DNA from: Terrilactibacillus sp. S3-3
GTDB taxonomy: Bacteria > Bacillota > Bacilli > Bacillales > Sporolactobacillaceae
NCBI GenBank assembly: GCA_030437565.1
Contig: CP129291.1
Location: 1,674,001-1,738,000, forward strand
DNA length: 64,000 nt
Direction of reading: 5' to 3'
The translations under genes were made by a program, and so were the position numbers. Positions 40,612 to 51,819 of this stretch are shown one piece after another (positions within the stretch are counted from its first letter, which is position 1; every line of letters begins with the position of its first letter). Under the pieces are notes generated by a model. That model saw nothing but the letters and a program-made list of their open reading frames with translations. It was not told the DNA's origin and searched no databases.

Positions 40612-41176
40612 GTGAGCGTTGATCACGACAAAATAGAGAAAGCAGTCAAATGATTTTGGAAGCAATTGGAGAAGATCCGAATCGCGAAGGACTTTTGGAG
40701 ACGCCTCAGCGTGTGGCGCGGATGTATGAAGAAATTTTTCAGGGGCTGCATCAGGATCCGAGAGAATATCTTTCCAAAGTCTTTGGGGAAGATCATGAAG
40801 AACTGGTTTTAGTCAAGGATATCCCTTTTTTTATTCGATGTGTGAGCATCATCTCGTTCCTTTTTACGGAAAAGCGCATGTTGGCTATATTCCGAGAGGA
40901 GGAAGGGTCACTGGCCTGAGCAAACTTGCGAGAGCGGTTGAAGCGGTGGCGAGGCGTCCGCAGCTTCAGGAACGGATTACAACAAAAGTGGCGGACGCAA
41001 TTGTTGAAACTTTGAAACCTTATGGCGTCATCGTTGTTGTTGAGGCGGAACATATGTGTATGACAATGCGCGGTGTAAAGAAGCCTGGAGCCAAGACAGT
41101 GACGTCGGCCGTGAGAGGCATCTTCCAGACAGATTCCACGGCTCGGGCCGAAGCGCTTTCGTTAATTAGAAACTGA
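40612..41176 (+). CDS. folE: GTP cyclohydrolase I FolE (MtrA)
   Basis: First step of folate synthesis, about 189 residues. The zinc-binding [19 protein letters not shown] and [12 protein letters not shown] motifs are present. Starts with GTG after GGAGG. Frame breaks near 40648 (missing A) and in a T-run near 40828. As in B. subtilis it shares an operon with mtrB, the TRAP gene. Confidence 0.95.
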
Positions 41177-41203
41177 GAGAATAAGAGAAGCGGAGGAACA
41201 AGC

Positions 41204-41441
41204 ATGGAGATGGAACAAGAATCGGTATTAAGCGATTTTTTTTTTTTTGTTGTAAAGGCCGAAGAAGACGGCGTGAATGTCATTGGGCTGACACGCGGGG
41301 CCGAAACGCGTTTTTTTTCATGCCGAGAAGCTGGATAAAGGCGAGGTGCTGATTGCCCAGTTTACCGAGCATACGTCGGCTGTTAAAGTGCGGGGAAAGG
41401 CGACGATTCAGACGAAACACGGCACCATTACATCGGAGTGA
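41204..41441 (+). CDS. mtrB: Tryptophan RNA-binding attenuation protein TRAP
   Basis: About 76 residues. [20 protein letters not shown], then [30 protein letters not shown], match TRAP, the 11-mer ring that binds GAG/UAG repeats in trp leader RNA when loaded with tryptophan. Lys and Arg of KLDKGE and KVRGKA are the known RNA contacts. An extra T near 41318 breaks the frame; the poly-T near 41235 may also be too long. Its expected target is at 47913-47978 in this window. Confidence 0.93.
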
Positions 41442-41582
41442 CGGGCGTAATCTTTTGAGTTTTTTTTCAGGCGAGGGGATCCGGTCACATTGCAGAAAAC
41501 GAGAATCCGGCCCGCGCACCTTTCTCGCACAGTTTTGCGCTCGGCAGCTTTTGGATATAACAAGTTGTATGGGGGAAAAGTC

Positions 41583-42371
41583 ATGGCTATCAATGAAGAT
41601 CTCAACTGTATTTATGAGGATTTAACGCATCGTTTGAACCACCCATACGTTCATCAGTATCTCTCTGAGCCGGTGATTGACGGGGACAAACTGCTCGTTT
41701 ATTACTTGCTTTTTAGGGAAAACGGAAAGTACAAGGATATCGGTGAATACGTCAGCAGTGTGATGTTTGCCGAAGTTTGGGCTGGATACTCATGAAAAGA
41801 TGACGATTGAAAACCTCGATGAAAAAAAAGAAATCAGAAGCCGGCAATTGGTTGTTCTTGCAGGTGATTTTTATAGTTCGCTTTATTATTTTTCCTTGTC
41901 CAGGCAAGGAGATATACAAATGGTGAAATGGATTGCAGAAGCCATTCAGGAATTTAATGTACATAAATGCCATCTTTTTTACCCTTCTGATTCTTTAAAC
42001 TGGGAGCAGAAATACGCTGCTCTCGAGCGTATTGAAAGTGCTCTTGTTACCAAAATCGCGGCAAAACTCGGCTTTTTGGAATGGGTGCCTGCGCTCTCCG
42101 ATTATTTTCTTTTTAAAAGGCTGACGATTGAGAGAAATTGCTTCCTTCACAAAAGCGGGACTTTTCCTTACTTTTTCACATTTTCAAAAATCAAACCATG
42201 AACCGCACTCTGCTGCTCAAAGCGCTTGACGAAAAAATCAAGGCGATTAGAAAGCGGTTTTTGGGCTATTCGGCAAAAAAACAAACGTTGTCCGCTTCTT
42301 TTTACAAGCTGCTGCAGCACTTCACAAACAAAATGAACGATTTTTGTCAATGTATGGTAGAGGAAGGATAA
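41583..42371 (+). CDS. hepS: Heptaprenyl diphosphate synthase component I
   Basis: About 260 residues; non-catalytic subunit HepS (GerCA). Readable segments: [55 protein letters not shown], and [10 protein letters not shown]. Together with HepT it makes the C35 side chain of menaquinone-7. Start after GGGGGAAAAG. Breaks near 41776 and 42160. One base separates it from menG. Confidence 0.88.
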
Positions 42372-42372
42372 A

Positions 42373-43083
42373 ATGAACGAAGAAAAGCACGAGAAGGTCC
42401 ATGAAGTTTTTCAAGCGATATATAAGAAATACGATTTCATGAATTCTCTTATCAGTTTTAACACGCATAAATCATGGCGGCGCAAGGTAATGGAGAGAAT
42501 GCATGTAAAACAAGACGCAGCCGCCCTAGATGTATGCTGCGGAACAGGGGACTGGACGCTCGCACTCGCGAATGCCGTCGGTAAGAAGGGGCGTGTAACA
42601 GGGCTGGATTTTAGTGAAAATATGCTGAAAGTCGCGGAAATGAAACTCCATGAAACGCCGCTGGAAAACGTCAAACTTATCAACGGAGACGCCATGGCGC
42701 TGCCTTTTGCCGACAATACATTCGATTATGTGACCATTGGTTTCGGCCTTCGCAATGTTCCGGATTATCTCACGGTTTTGAAAGAAATGCAGAGAGTTTT
42801 GAAACCCGGAGGCATGGCGGTCTGTCTCGAAACATCGCAGCCGACATTGCCGGTTTACACGCAAGTTTACTTCTTTTATTTTCGCTATATAATGCCGCTT
42901 CTGGGCAAGATGTTTGCGGGGAGTTACAAAGAATACGCGTGGCTGAATGAATCGACGAGAAATTTTCCGGACAAAGAGACGCTTGTAAAGCTTTTCAAGC
43001 AGGCGGGTTTTCAAAATGTTGAATTCCGCTCATTTATGGGCGGCATCGCGGCTGTTCATGAAGGCTACAAACCGAGAGCATGA
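42373..43083 (+). CDS. menG: Demethylmenaquinone methyltransferase
   Basis: Intact 236-residue UbiE/MenG methyltransferase. SAM-binding [14 protein letters not shown] and the family motifs [11 protein letters not shown] and [19 protein letters not shown] are present. Last step of menaquinone synthesis. Between hepS and hepT, as in Bacillus; indicates that the organism makes menaquinone. Confidence 0.95.
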   Translation: MNEEKHEKVHEVFQAIYKKYDFMNSLISFNTHKSWRRKVMERMHVKQDAAALDVCCGTGDWTLALANAVGKKGRVTGLDFSENMLKVAEMKLHETPLENVKLINGDAMALPFADNTFDYVTIGFGLRNVPDYLTVLKEMQRVLKPGGMAVCLETSQPTLPVYTQVYFFYFRYIMPLLGKMFAGSYKEYAWLNESTRNFPDKETLVKLFKQAGFQNVEFRSFMGGIAAVHEGYKPRA

Positions 43084-43107
43084 AATCATGAGATAAAGGT
43101 GAATCGA

Positions 43108-44077
43108 ATGACACTAGCGTTAATTTATAAAGAACAAAAACGCAATTTAAATGAGATTGAAAAAAGAACTGGAAAGTACGCTTCAATCCGCGCATCCCGT
43201 TCTAAATGAAGCCTCCCTCGATTTGCTGCGAGCCGGCGGGAAGCGTATTCGGCCGATACTTGTTTTATTGTCCGCACGATTCGGAGACAGAGGCCGGCCG
43301 GAAGTCAAGAAAGCGGCGGTCACGCTCGAACTGATCCACATGGCTTCGCTTGTCCACGATGATGTGACCGACGATGCCGAGCTTCGGCGCGGCAAGGCCA
43401 CGGTAAAAGCAAAATGGGATAATCGAGTGGCGATGTTTACCGGTGATTATATTTTTGCAAAAGCGATCGAGCTGATTTCCGAATTCGATAATCCAAATGC
43501 CCATCTCTTGATTTCCAGGACAATTCGCGATCTGAGCCTTGGCGAAATCGAACAGATCAAGGATCTTTACAATTGGAAGCAAAACTTAAGACGGTATTTA
43601 TTAAGAATTAAAAGAAAGACGGCCATTCTCATGGCTTTGAGCTGCCAGCTTGGCGCTTTGGCGGCGGGTTGTGACGATCAGCTGGCAAGAAAACTGTACT
43701 ATTACGGCTATTTTCTCGGCATGAGCTATCAAATAACCGATGATATTCTTGATTTTGTCGGGACGGAAAAGCAGCTTGGCAAGCCCGCCGGCAGCGACTT
43801 AAGGCAAGGAAATATTACGCTGCCGACCCTTTTTGCCTTGAAAAATCCGGAATTGCGCGGGGCATTGATCGGTGTCCTGGAAGCCGAACAGCCGGATGAA
43901 AAGGCTTGGCGCGCCGCTGTTTCTGCGGTGAGAACGTCGGGAGGGATCGAGCAATCGGAGGCGCTCAGCGATCGGTATCTCCAAAAAGCGAAACGGATTT
44001 TGGACGACCTGCCGGAGCCGAAAACAACGCGCCCATTAGCCATGATTGCCGACTACATCGGCCGGAGAAAATACTGA
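43108..44077 (+). CDS. hepT: Heptaprenyl diphosphate synthase component II
   Basis: Catalytic prenyltransferase subunit, about 322 residues, with the first aspartate-rich motif HDDVTDDAELRRG and the second TDDILDFVG, which bind magnesium diphosphates. AAAGGTG precedes ATG 43108. An A-run near 43163 is one short or long and splits off the first 18 codons. Confidence 0.94.
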
Positions 44078-44267
44078 CGAGCCATACCTGCCGGCATGAA
44101 TCAGTGAACAATCTAAATCCGGGCCGGTCATTGCGGGCCGGCAAAAATTTTGCTAAACTAAAAATTGCCTGAAGTGGCAAAGAAACGTATTTAATGTCGC
44201 ATCATCTTTTTTGCCTTTAAGTCGTTTTTTACAATACATAGCAGTGATTTGACAGGAGCTGAAAAGA

Positions 44268-44711
44268 ATGGAAAAAACATTTTTAATGGTTAAGCCGGAT
44301 GGCGTTGCCCGCCAGCTGGTCGGAGAGATTGTACAGCGCTTTGAAAAGAAGGGCTTTAAACTTGTCGCAGCCAAGCTGATGGTGATTTCGGACGAACTGG
44401 CAGAAAGGCATTACGGCGAACACAAGGGAAAACCTTTCTTCGGAGAGTTGGTTCAATTTATTACGTCCGGCCCCGTTTTTGCAATGGTTTGGGAGGGCGA
44501 TGATGTCATTCGCCAGGCACGTAAAATGATGGGAGCAACAAATCCGGGCGAATCGGATTTAGGAACGATTCGCGGCGACTTCGGCATCCATGTGAGCCAC
44601 AATATTATTCACGGCTCGGATTCACCGGAAAGCGCCGAAAGGGAAATCGGATTATTTTTTGATAAGAGCGAGCTGATTGATTATAGCAGGGAAATAGATA
44701 AATGGGTTTGA
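44268..44711 (+). CDS. ndk: Nucleoside diphosphate kinase
   Basis: Intact 147-residue enzyme of usual length. The active-site histidine is His115 in [16 protein letters not shown]. Balances NTP and dNTP pools. ACAGGAG precedes the ATG. The upstream 190 bp holds a GCCGG/CCGGC hairpin, probably ending the hep transcript. Confidence 0.97.
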   Translation: MEKTFLMVKPDGVARQLVGEIVQRFEKKGFKLVAAKLMVISDELAERHYGEHKGKPFFGELVQFITSGPVFAMVWEGDDVIRQARKMMGATNPGESDLGTIRGDFGIHVSHNIIHGSDSPESAEREIGLFFDKSELIDYSREIDKWV

Positions 44712-44715
44712 CCTG

Positions 44716-44740
44716 AAACCAGCCGGTTGGCTGGTTTTTT
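44716..44740 (+). terminator. Terminator of ndk
   Basis: AACCAGCC pairs perfectly with GGCTGGTT; six T follow. Confidence 0.88.
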
Positions 44741-44788
44741 GGCAAGAACGGCCGGTTAAAGGATTTTTTTTTTTGGGGGGTGTGGGCA

Positions 44789-45586
44789 TTGCCAGTTGAA
44801 GATTACGAACAATTTAAAAAATTGTTCGTGCGCCTGACGTGGATTGATCTGTCGCTTTATAAAGAAGAGCAGATGAAACGGCGGCTGAAGACATTGCTTG
44901 TGAAGAGACAGATGCCGTCTTTCCAGGCATATTATAAGCATTTGTGCCATTCCGAGGAAATGCTCGAAGAATGTCTGAATCGGATCACGATCAATGTCAC
45001 AGAATTTTTTCGCAACCGGCCGCGGTGGGATGTTCTTGAAAAAAAACTGGCGGATGCTTTTGCATCGAAGCGCCGTTTAACTGTATGGAGCGCGGCCTGC
45101 TCAACAGGCGAGGAACCCTATTCAATAGCGATGATGCTGGCCAAACATTTGCCGCTTGAAAAGTTCTCTGTTATTGCGACTGATGTGGATCGCGAGGTGC
45201 TGAAAAAGGCAAAAGAAGGTCGCTTCACAGAACGCGCCCTCTCCTCGCTTACCCTTGATGAAAAACAGCGCTTTTTCCATAAGGACGGCCTTATCTATGC
45301 CATCGACGAGAGATTAAAAAAAACGATTGCGTTTCAATATAATAATTTACTTTCTGATCCGGCTCCGGGACAGTTTGATGTCATTGTCTGCCGCAATGTA
45401 CTGATTTATTTTACTGAAGAAGGAAAGCAGACGATCTATCAAAAAATGGCCCGTGCGCTGAAAGAGGACGGCATTCTTTTTGTCGGCAGCACGGAGCAGA
45501 TTTTTCATCCTGAAAACTATGCTTTAAAACCGGCGGAAACTTTTTTCTACGAAAAAACAAAAGCAGAGGGGTTAGCAAAACTATGA
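44789..45586 (+). CDS. cheR: Chemotaxis protein methyltransferase CheR
   Basis: Intact protein of about 265 residues: N-terminal helical domain ([20 protein letters not shown]), [11 protein letters not shown]-binding [14 protein letters not shown] and [11 protein letters not shown]. Methylates chemoreceptor glutamates. TTG start behind a G-rich site. Overlaps aroC by 4 nt, as in the B. subtilis order, and with YpfA suggests a motile organism. Confidence 0.94.
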   Translation: MPVEDYEQFKKLFVRLTWIDLSLYKEEQMKRRLKTLLVKRQMPSFQAYYKHLCHSEEMLEECLNRITINVTEFFRNRPRWDVLEKKLADAFASKRRLTVWSAACSTGEEPYSIAMMLAKHLPLEKFSVIATDVDREVLKKAKEGRFTERALSSLTLDEKQRFFHKDGLIYAIDERLKKTIAFQYNNLLSDPAPGQFDVIVCRNVLIYFTEEGKQTIYQKMARALKEDGILFVGSTEQIFHPENYALKPAETFFYEKTKAEGLAKL

Positions 45587-46750
45587 GATTTTTAACGGCT
45601 GGAGAGTCGCACGGACCGCAACTGACAGCGATTATCGAAGGGCTGCCTTCACAAGTGCCGATCGATATGGGTCAAATTAATCAAGAACTGAAGAGACGGC
45701 AAGGCGGCTACGGCCGCGGCCGGCGGATGAAAATTGAAACCGATCAAGTCAAAATTTTATCGGGTGTCCGTCATGGAAAGACAACCGGAGCACCGGTCAC
45801 TTTGGTCGTGGAAAACCGCGACTGGAAAAACTGGCAGGACATTATGAGCGCGGAAGTGCCGGATGATCCGGATCACATCAAAAAACAAGTGACAAAGCCG
45901 CGCCCGGGGCATGCTGATTTAAACGGCGGGATAAAATACAACCATCGCGACATGCGCAATGTACTGGAACGCTCATCCGCCCGTGAAACGGCGATTCGTG
46001 TGGCAATCGGAGCGGTGGCGAAGCAGTTTCTTACGGCGTTCGGCATCGATATCGCCGGGCGTGTAACGGAGATTGGCGGCATTCAGGACAACAGTCCTTT
46101 GCCGGCATCGCTCGCTGAGCTGAAAGATGTGACGGAGGCGTCTCCCGTAAGGTGTCTGGATGAGGCTGCAGCGGAAAAAATGATGGCAAAAATCGATGAA
46201 GCGAAGCAAAATGGGGATTCGCTGGGCGGTATTGTTGAAGTGGTGGTCAGCGGCGTTCCTGTCGGCCTCGGCAGCCACGTTCACTATGACCGCAAACTGG
46301 ACGGCAGGATCGCAGGCGCTGTCCTCAGCATCAATGCCTTCAAAGGCGTGGAATTCGGCATTGGTTTTGAAGCCGCGCACCGGCCCGGAAGCGAAGTCCA
46401 TGATGAGATACTATGGTCTGAAGAGGACGGGTACACGCGCCGTACAAATCGTCTGGGCGGGTTTGAGGGCGGCATGACCAACGGGATGCCAATCATTGTC
46501 CGCGGTGTCATGAAGCCGATACCGACGCTTTACAAACCGCTCCGAAGCGTTGATATCAATACCAAAGAAACGTATACAGCGAGCATTGAGCGTTCGGACA
46601 ACTGCGCTGTTCCGGCCGCAAGCGTTGTTTGCGAACATGTTGTCGCTGGGAAAAATCGCGAATGCGGTGGATGACAAGTTTGCCGGCGACTGCCTGGAAG
46701 ATAAATTGGAAAGCTTCCGGGCGTACACGAATCGGGTGAAAGCATTCTGA
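45583..46750 (+). CDS. aroC: Chorismate synthase
   Basis: About 389 residues (gene named aroF in B. subtilis). [55 protein letters not shown] and [13 protein letters not shown] mark the FMN-dependent enzyme; long motif shortened here to its sub-blocks. Two bases are missing near 46650, after which [17 protein letters not shown] follows. Stop overlaps the aroB ATG. Confidence 0.95.
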
Positions 46751-47833
46751 TGGATACACTGATGGTTCGGACACAGACCGGCAGCTATCCGGTTTTTGTC
46801 GGCAAAAATCTGCGGAATAAGGCGGCGGATTTATTGAATGGCGGTTATTCCGCCTATTATATTATTACTGACAGTCGGGTGGCGCCGCTCTACCTCGCGG
46901 ATCTAGAACAAAATTTGAAGGAAAAGCCGATCTATCATTTCATTGTGCCGGCCGGCGAACAGTCGAAAAATTTGGCGCTATATGAACAGATTATTACGGA
47001 TATGCTGGAAAAAAAACAATATGATCGCGGCTGCTGCGTGATCGCTCTTGGCGGCGGCGTCGTCGGTGATTTGGCCGGATTCGTGGCGGCGACCTTTTTG
47101 CGCGGCGTTGCTTTTATCCAAATGCCGACGACCCTTCTGGCTCACGACAGCACGTCGGCGGGAAAGTGGGGATTGATCACCCCCTTGGAAAAAAAAAATT
47201 TAATCGGTGCTTTCTACCCGCCAAAAGCGGTCATTTATGATACAGCTGCGCTCGAGACCCTTCCTCTTCGCGAACTGCAATCAGGTTTCGTGGAACTCGT
47301 CAAACACAGTTTCATTGACTCGGCGGCTTTTTATGAACAGCTGAAAGCGGCCATTCCGGATCAGAAAGCGCTCACTGCCGAAGCGGTCAGCCCTTTTTTA
47401 CTGCGCGGCATCGGCGTAAAGGCGGCGATCGTTGAACGGGATGAGCACGAAAGCGGCCTTCGCACGCATTTGAATCTCGGGCATACACTCGGCCACGCGA
47501 TTGAAAAAGAGGCGGGATTCGGCGCCTTGACCCACGGTGAAGGGGTGGCGATCGGGATCTTGTTCGCTATGCAGCTTAGCGAAGCTTATTATGGCGTCAA
47601 GCTGCCCGTTCAAGAGGTAAGAGAATGGTTTGCCAAGCTTGGTCTGCCAACGGGAAGTTCCTCAAGGGCTAGGGCCGGAAGTACTTGCCAAGCAAATGAA
47701 GTACGATAAAAAGAACAAGGCCGGGCACTATCACTTTGTCTTAATGAAAGCATTCGGCGAACTGGAAACCGTTCAAATATCTTCCGAGTTGGTGGAAGAT
47801 ACACTCGAGCGTTTTTGTCAAAAAAGATATTGA
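46750..47833 (+). CDS. aroB: 3-dehydroquinate synthase
   Basis: About 361 residues. NAD-binding ALGGGVVGDLAGFVAAT, zinc ligands in ERDEHESGLR and LNLGHTLGHAIE. Between 47146 and 47200 a stretch is read in the wrong frame (HDSTSAGKWGLITPLEKK); the +1 frame gives the expected VGGKVGIDHPLG, so two compensating indels are likely. A third break near 47660 precedes PQGLGPEVLAKQMKYDKK. Its stop overlaps the trp promoter. Confidence 0.93.
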
Positions 47834-47858
47834 CAGATTTGAGCGAATTATATATCAT
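47830..47858 (+). promoter_or_regulatory. trp operon promoter
   Basis: TTGACA (47830-47835) and TATCAT (47853-47858) with 17-nt spacing. The -35 overlaps the aroB stop codon. The predicted start near 47865 lies directly ahead of the leader's 5' stem-loop. Confidence 0.8.
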
Positions 47859-47868
47859 AATAAATACA

Positions 47869-47978
47869 AATTGCAGTGTTCTAAGCGCTGCAATTCACGT
47901 CGGATTGAATCGGAGGATTTGATCGGCAAGAGAGCAAGAGCTGAGACAAGAGAATGAGCTGAGTTGAGAAGAGCTGAG
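47869..47978 (+). promoter_or_regulatory. trp leader: 5' stem-loop and TRAP-binding GAG repeats
   Basis: A 10-bp 5' stem-loop (47869-47878 with 47886-47895) is followed by GAG triplets at 47913, 47932, 47938, 47943, 47950, 47956, 47961, 47966, 47971 and 47976. Most are 2-3 nt apart, the last five exactly 5 nt in period. This is the known TRAP target architecture; mtrB lies in the same window. Confidence 0.92.
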
Positions 47979-48011
47979 GGCTGCTTTACTATTTATTAAC
48001 TGCTAACAATC

Positions 48012-48038
48012 CCATGGGCTGCTTCGCCCATGGTTTTT
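48012..48038 (+). terminator. TRAP-dependent attenuator of the trp operon
   Basis: CCATGGGC (48012-48019) pairs with GCCCATGG (48026-48033), followed by a T-run. Located 34 nt after the last GAG repeat. The competing antiterminator was not resolved by eye. Confidence 0.88.
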
Positions 48039-48100
48039 ATTTTCGATGAAATGAATACCGCAATATTATCCGCCTGCCTGCCTCTATAACCTCATCTTTG

Positions 48101-48127
48101 CTCATTCCTCAAAAAAAGAGGAGTGAG
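48101..48127 (+). promoter_or_regulatory. Hairpin sequestering the trpD ribosome site
   Basis: CTCATTCCTC (48101-48110) pairs with GAGGAGTGAG (48118-48127; one G-U pair) across an A7 loop. The right arm contains the GAGGAG Shine-Dalgarno of trpD, 9 nt before its ATG. Comparable to the SD-blocking hairpin of the B. subtilis trpE leader, but placed at trpD. Confidence 0.75.
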
Positions 48128-48132
48128 ACAGT

Positions 48133-49163
48133 ATGTTTCAGGAACAACTTAAAGAATTGATGACAGGAAAAATTTTATCCAGGGATGAAGCGATCGCCAT
48201 GATGGATGACATTATGGACGGCAAAGCGACGCCAAGCCAGATTGCCGCTTTTTTATCCATCATCGGTATGCGGGGAGAGACGGTCGACGAGCTGATCGGT
48301 TTTGTCCAAAGCATGCGTGCCCACGCCAGAACCTTTTTTTCTTATGAAGAGGAAGTGATCGATACGGTCGGCACGGGCGGCGACGGTGCCTCGACATTTA
48401 ACATTTCAACAGCATCCGCCATCCTTTTGTCTTCGCTGGGTGTCAATGTTGCCAAACATGGCAATCGTTCCGTTTCTTCTAAGAGCGGCAGTGCGGACGC
48501 TCTGGAGGCGCTCGGCATCTCCATTCAGTCAACGCCGGAGGAAGCCTCGGCATCTTTAAAAAGAACGCACATGTGCTTCCTTTTCGCGCCACTTTATCAT
48601 GCTTCGATGAAACACGCCGCCGTGCCAAGGAAGGAACTCGGTTTCCGGACGGTATTTGCTCCTGCTCGGTCCGCTGACCAATCCGGCACAAGCCGAACGG
48701 CAGCTGCTGGGCGTATTTAATCTGGACGTTGCCAAAAAATATGCGGATGTCCTGCTCAAGCTTGGAACACGCCGTTCGCTTGTGGTCACCGGAAGCGGCG
48801 GGCTGGATGAACTGTCGATCTCCGGAGCAACGGACGCCTTTCTCGTTGAAGGCGGCAAGGTTGAGCAGTTTTCGGTTACGCCTGAGGATGTTGGACTGGA
48901 ACGCGGGCGCTTGGAAGATATTCAAGTGGAAAACCCGCAGGAGAGCGCCGAGCTGATCGAAGCGATCTTTGCCGGGAAGACGAATAATCGGAGCGCGATC
49001 GACACTGTGCTGCTGAATACGGGCGCCGGCCTGTATGTCTACGGACGAACAGATTCAATCGCGGAAGGTGTTCACGCTGCCGGGAAAGCGCTTGAAGACG
49101 GGCTGGCGCTTAAACAGCTGAACCTGCTCCGTTCGGAAGCGGGGGCCGTTCACCATGCTTTAA
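48133..49163 (+). CDS. trpD: Anthranilate phosphoribosyltransferase
   Basis: About 343 residues. DTVGTGGDGASTFNIST binds PRPP; KHGNRSVSSKSGSADALEALG is the substrate loop; LLGPLTNPAQ follows a break near 48655. The C-terminus is unclear: a run of five G near 49142 is probably one too long, giving a stop at 49161-49163. First structural gene of the operon here, with no trpE before it. Confidence 0.93.
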
Positions 49164-49167
49164 CAAC

Positions 49168-49951
49168 GTGCTGGACCACATCTTGCAAACGAAAAAGGAA
49201 GAACTGCAGAATTTTCAATTGCCTGAAAGCGTTCAGGCCGGCAATAAGCACTCGCTAAAAGACGCGCTCACCCATCCGCGTCATTCGCTCGGACTTATCG
49301 CGGAAGTTAAAAAAGCATCGCCGTCCAAAGGCGTGTTCAGAGAAACACTCGATCCGGCGGCTGTCGGCAAAGCTTACGCTGAAGCCGGAGCCGATGCCGT
49401 CAGTGTACTGACTGATCGCAGCTATTTTCAAGGATCAAATGATAATCTGATAAAAGTAAAACAAGTCGTCGATATTCCTGTTTTGAGGAAAGACTTTATG
49501 ATTGATCACAGGCAGATTGAAGAAAGCGATCGGATCGGTGCCGATGCGATTTTACTGATTGCCGCGGCCCTCGATCCTGCAGGCCTTCACGAACTCTATC
49601 TGGATGCGTATGAACGCGGCCTTGAAGTGCTGGTTGAGGTGCACAACCGGAAAGAAAGCCGCCGGTGTGCTCGATGTTTTTAAACCGGCAATCATGGGCG
49701 TCAACAATCGCAATCTCAAGACTTTTGTAACGGATCTTGAGACGACGGCCGAACTGTCAGCGATGATTCCGAAAGATGTTGTTTTTGTCAGCGAATCGGG
49801 CGTTCAGGCCGCAAGCGATGTGAAATTTCTTGAACATCACGGCGCCGATGCCGCTTTGGTCGGCGAAGCGCTGGTGAAAGCCGAATCGCCGCAAACAGCT
49901 GTTTCACAGCTGTTTGGCAGGGAAGTGTCCCCTCGTGCGTCCAAAGCTTAA
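49168..49951 (+). CDS. trpC: Indole-3-glycerol phosphate synthase
   Basis: About 261-residue TIM barrel. IAEVKKASPSKG (catalytic Lys), VLRKDFMID, GADAILLIAA, MGVNNRNLKTF and VFVSESGVQ are present. GTG start right after trpD without a strong ribosome site, so coupling is likely. Frame shift near 49656, then GVLDVFKPAIMG. Overlaps trpF by 17 nt. Confidence 0.94.
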
Positions 49952-50597
49952 ATACTGCGGCAACCACTCGCTCAATGATTTACAGCTGACAATCGCAAGC
50001 AAGGCCGATTATCTCGGCTTGATTTTTTAAAAAAAAAAGCAGGCGAGCGGTGACTCCTGAACAGGTTGCCGGCTGGCTGACGCGTGTTCAGTTGGGTAAG
50101 AAAGCGCTTGTCGGCGTTTTTGCAGATGATGCGATCGAGGTCATTGAAAGAACCTTCGCATGCTGCCTATTGAAGTGATTCAGTGCCACGGTTCGGAAAC
50201 GCCTGAAGAGGTCCGCCGGATTAAGCTGCGGACGAGAAAAAAAGTGTGGAAAGTGATCCATCACAGCGAGAACGGATTGAAAGAGATGGGCGCTTTTGCC
50301 AGCACTGCCGATGGGTATGTCATCGACACGAAAGTGAAGGGTTTGCTTGGCGGAACCGGCCGGACTTTTGACTGGCGCCATGTGCCGCTTTACCTGGCGG
50401 AAGCGGAGCGCCAGCATGTGCCTTGTTTCATTGCCGGCGGAGTGAAACCTGCTAATATAGAGAAACTGCTAACCTATCACCCGGCAGGCATCGATATGTC
50501 GTCCGGAATTGAACGTGATTTTAAAAAAGATCCCGATTTGATTTGCCAAATTGAGAGAAGGGTGCTGGTTTATGATGATCAAACAACCGCAAATTAA
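49935..50597 (+). CDS. trpF: Phosphoribosylanthranilate isomerase
   Basis: About 220 residues. LKYCGNHSLNDLQL (catalytic Cys), SRRAVTPEQVAGWL, VIDTKVKGLLGGTGRTFDW and CFIAGGVKPANIEK fit the TrpF barrel. GTG start within trpC. The A-run near 50030 and a base near 50158 disrupt the frame. Overlaps trpB by 26 nt. Confidence 0.91.
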
Positions 50598-51804
50598 AGA
50601 GCGGCCGCAAGCGGATGGGGAAAAACCGGGACGTTATGGAGAATTTGGCGGCAGTATGTGCCGGAAACATTAATGCATGCTTTACTGGAGCTGGAAGCGG
50701 GTTTCCACGAGGCTGTTGCCGATCCCGAATTTCTTGCCCAATACCATCAATTATTAAAAGAGTATTCCGGCCGGCCGACACCGGTGACCTACGCCAAACG
50801 GCTCAGTGAAGCTGCTGGCGGAGCACAGATTTACTTAAAACGTGAAGATTTGAATCATACCGGTGCGCAAAAAATAAACAACGCGATCGGCCAAGCGCTT
50901 TTAGCTTTAAGAATGGGAAAGAAAAAGCTGATTGCAGAAACGGGAGCCGGTCAGCACGGTGTTGCAACGGCGACGATTGCCGCCTATTTCGGGCTTCCCT
51001 GCAAAGTTTTCATGGGGGCTGTCGATGTCAAAAGGCAGTCTTTGAATGTGTTCCGGATGAAACTGATGGGGGCGGAAGTCATTCCCGTCGAAAGCGGAAA
51101 TGCGACGCTGAAAGATGCAACCAACGAAGCGCTCCGCTATTGGGCAGCAAATGTGGTGGAGACTTTTTTTTATATCGTCGGTTCGGTCGTCGGTCCGCAT
51201 CCGTATCCGGAAATGGTCCGCAATTTCCAAAGGATCATCGGCGATGAAGCGCGCGAACAATTCCAAAGCATGACCGGAAAACTCCCGGACGCTGCCTGTG
51301 CCTGCGTCGGCGGCGGCAGCAATGCGATTGGTTTATTCACGGCGTTTCTCGATGATCCGGTGGACTTGTTTGGAGCGGAAGCTGCCGGCAAGGGCGTCGA
51401 TACCGGTGCGCATGCCGCGACGCTGACCAAAGGGCGGATTGGCGTCATTCACGGTGCCATGACCTACCTGCTTCAAGATGACGACGGCCAGATTATCGAG
51501 CCTTATTCGATTTCCGCCGGCCTGGATTATCCCGGGATCGGTCCGGAACATGCCCATTTGGCTAAGTCCGGACGTGCTAGTTACGAAGCGATCACCGATG
51601 ACGAAGCGATGGATGCGCTCGTTACTTTGTGCGAAAAAGAAGGGATTCTGCCCACTGGAAAGCGCCCACGGCCTTGCACTGGCAATGAAAAAAGCAAAGG
51701 CGATGCGCCGCGATCAAACGATCCTTGTCTGTCTGTCGGGCAGGGGAGATAAAGATATCAATACCATTTTTCAGACGCTGGAAAAAAAAAAACAGGCAAG
51801 ATGA
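50572..51804 (+). CDS. trpB: Tryptophan synthase beta chain
   Basis: About 410 residues, PLP enzyme joining indole and serine. [26 protein letters not shown] (PLP lysine; the usual His before it reads Gln, perhaps an A-run error near 50870), [22 protein letters not shown] and [10 protein letters not shown]. Breaks near 50655 and 51655. Follows trpF with overlap and is 15 nt from trpA. Confidence 0.95.
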
Positions 51805-51819
51805 AGGGGGAAACAAAGC

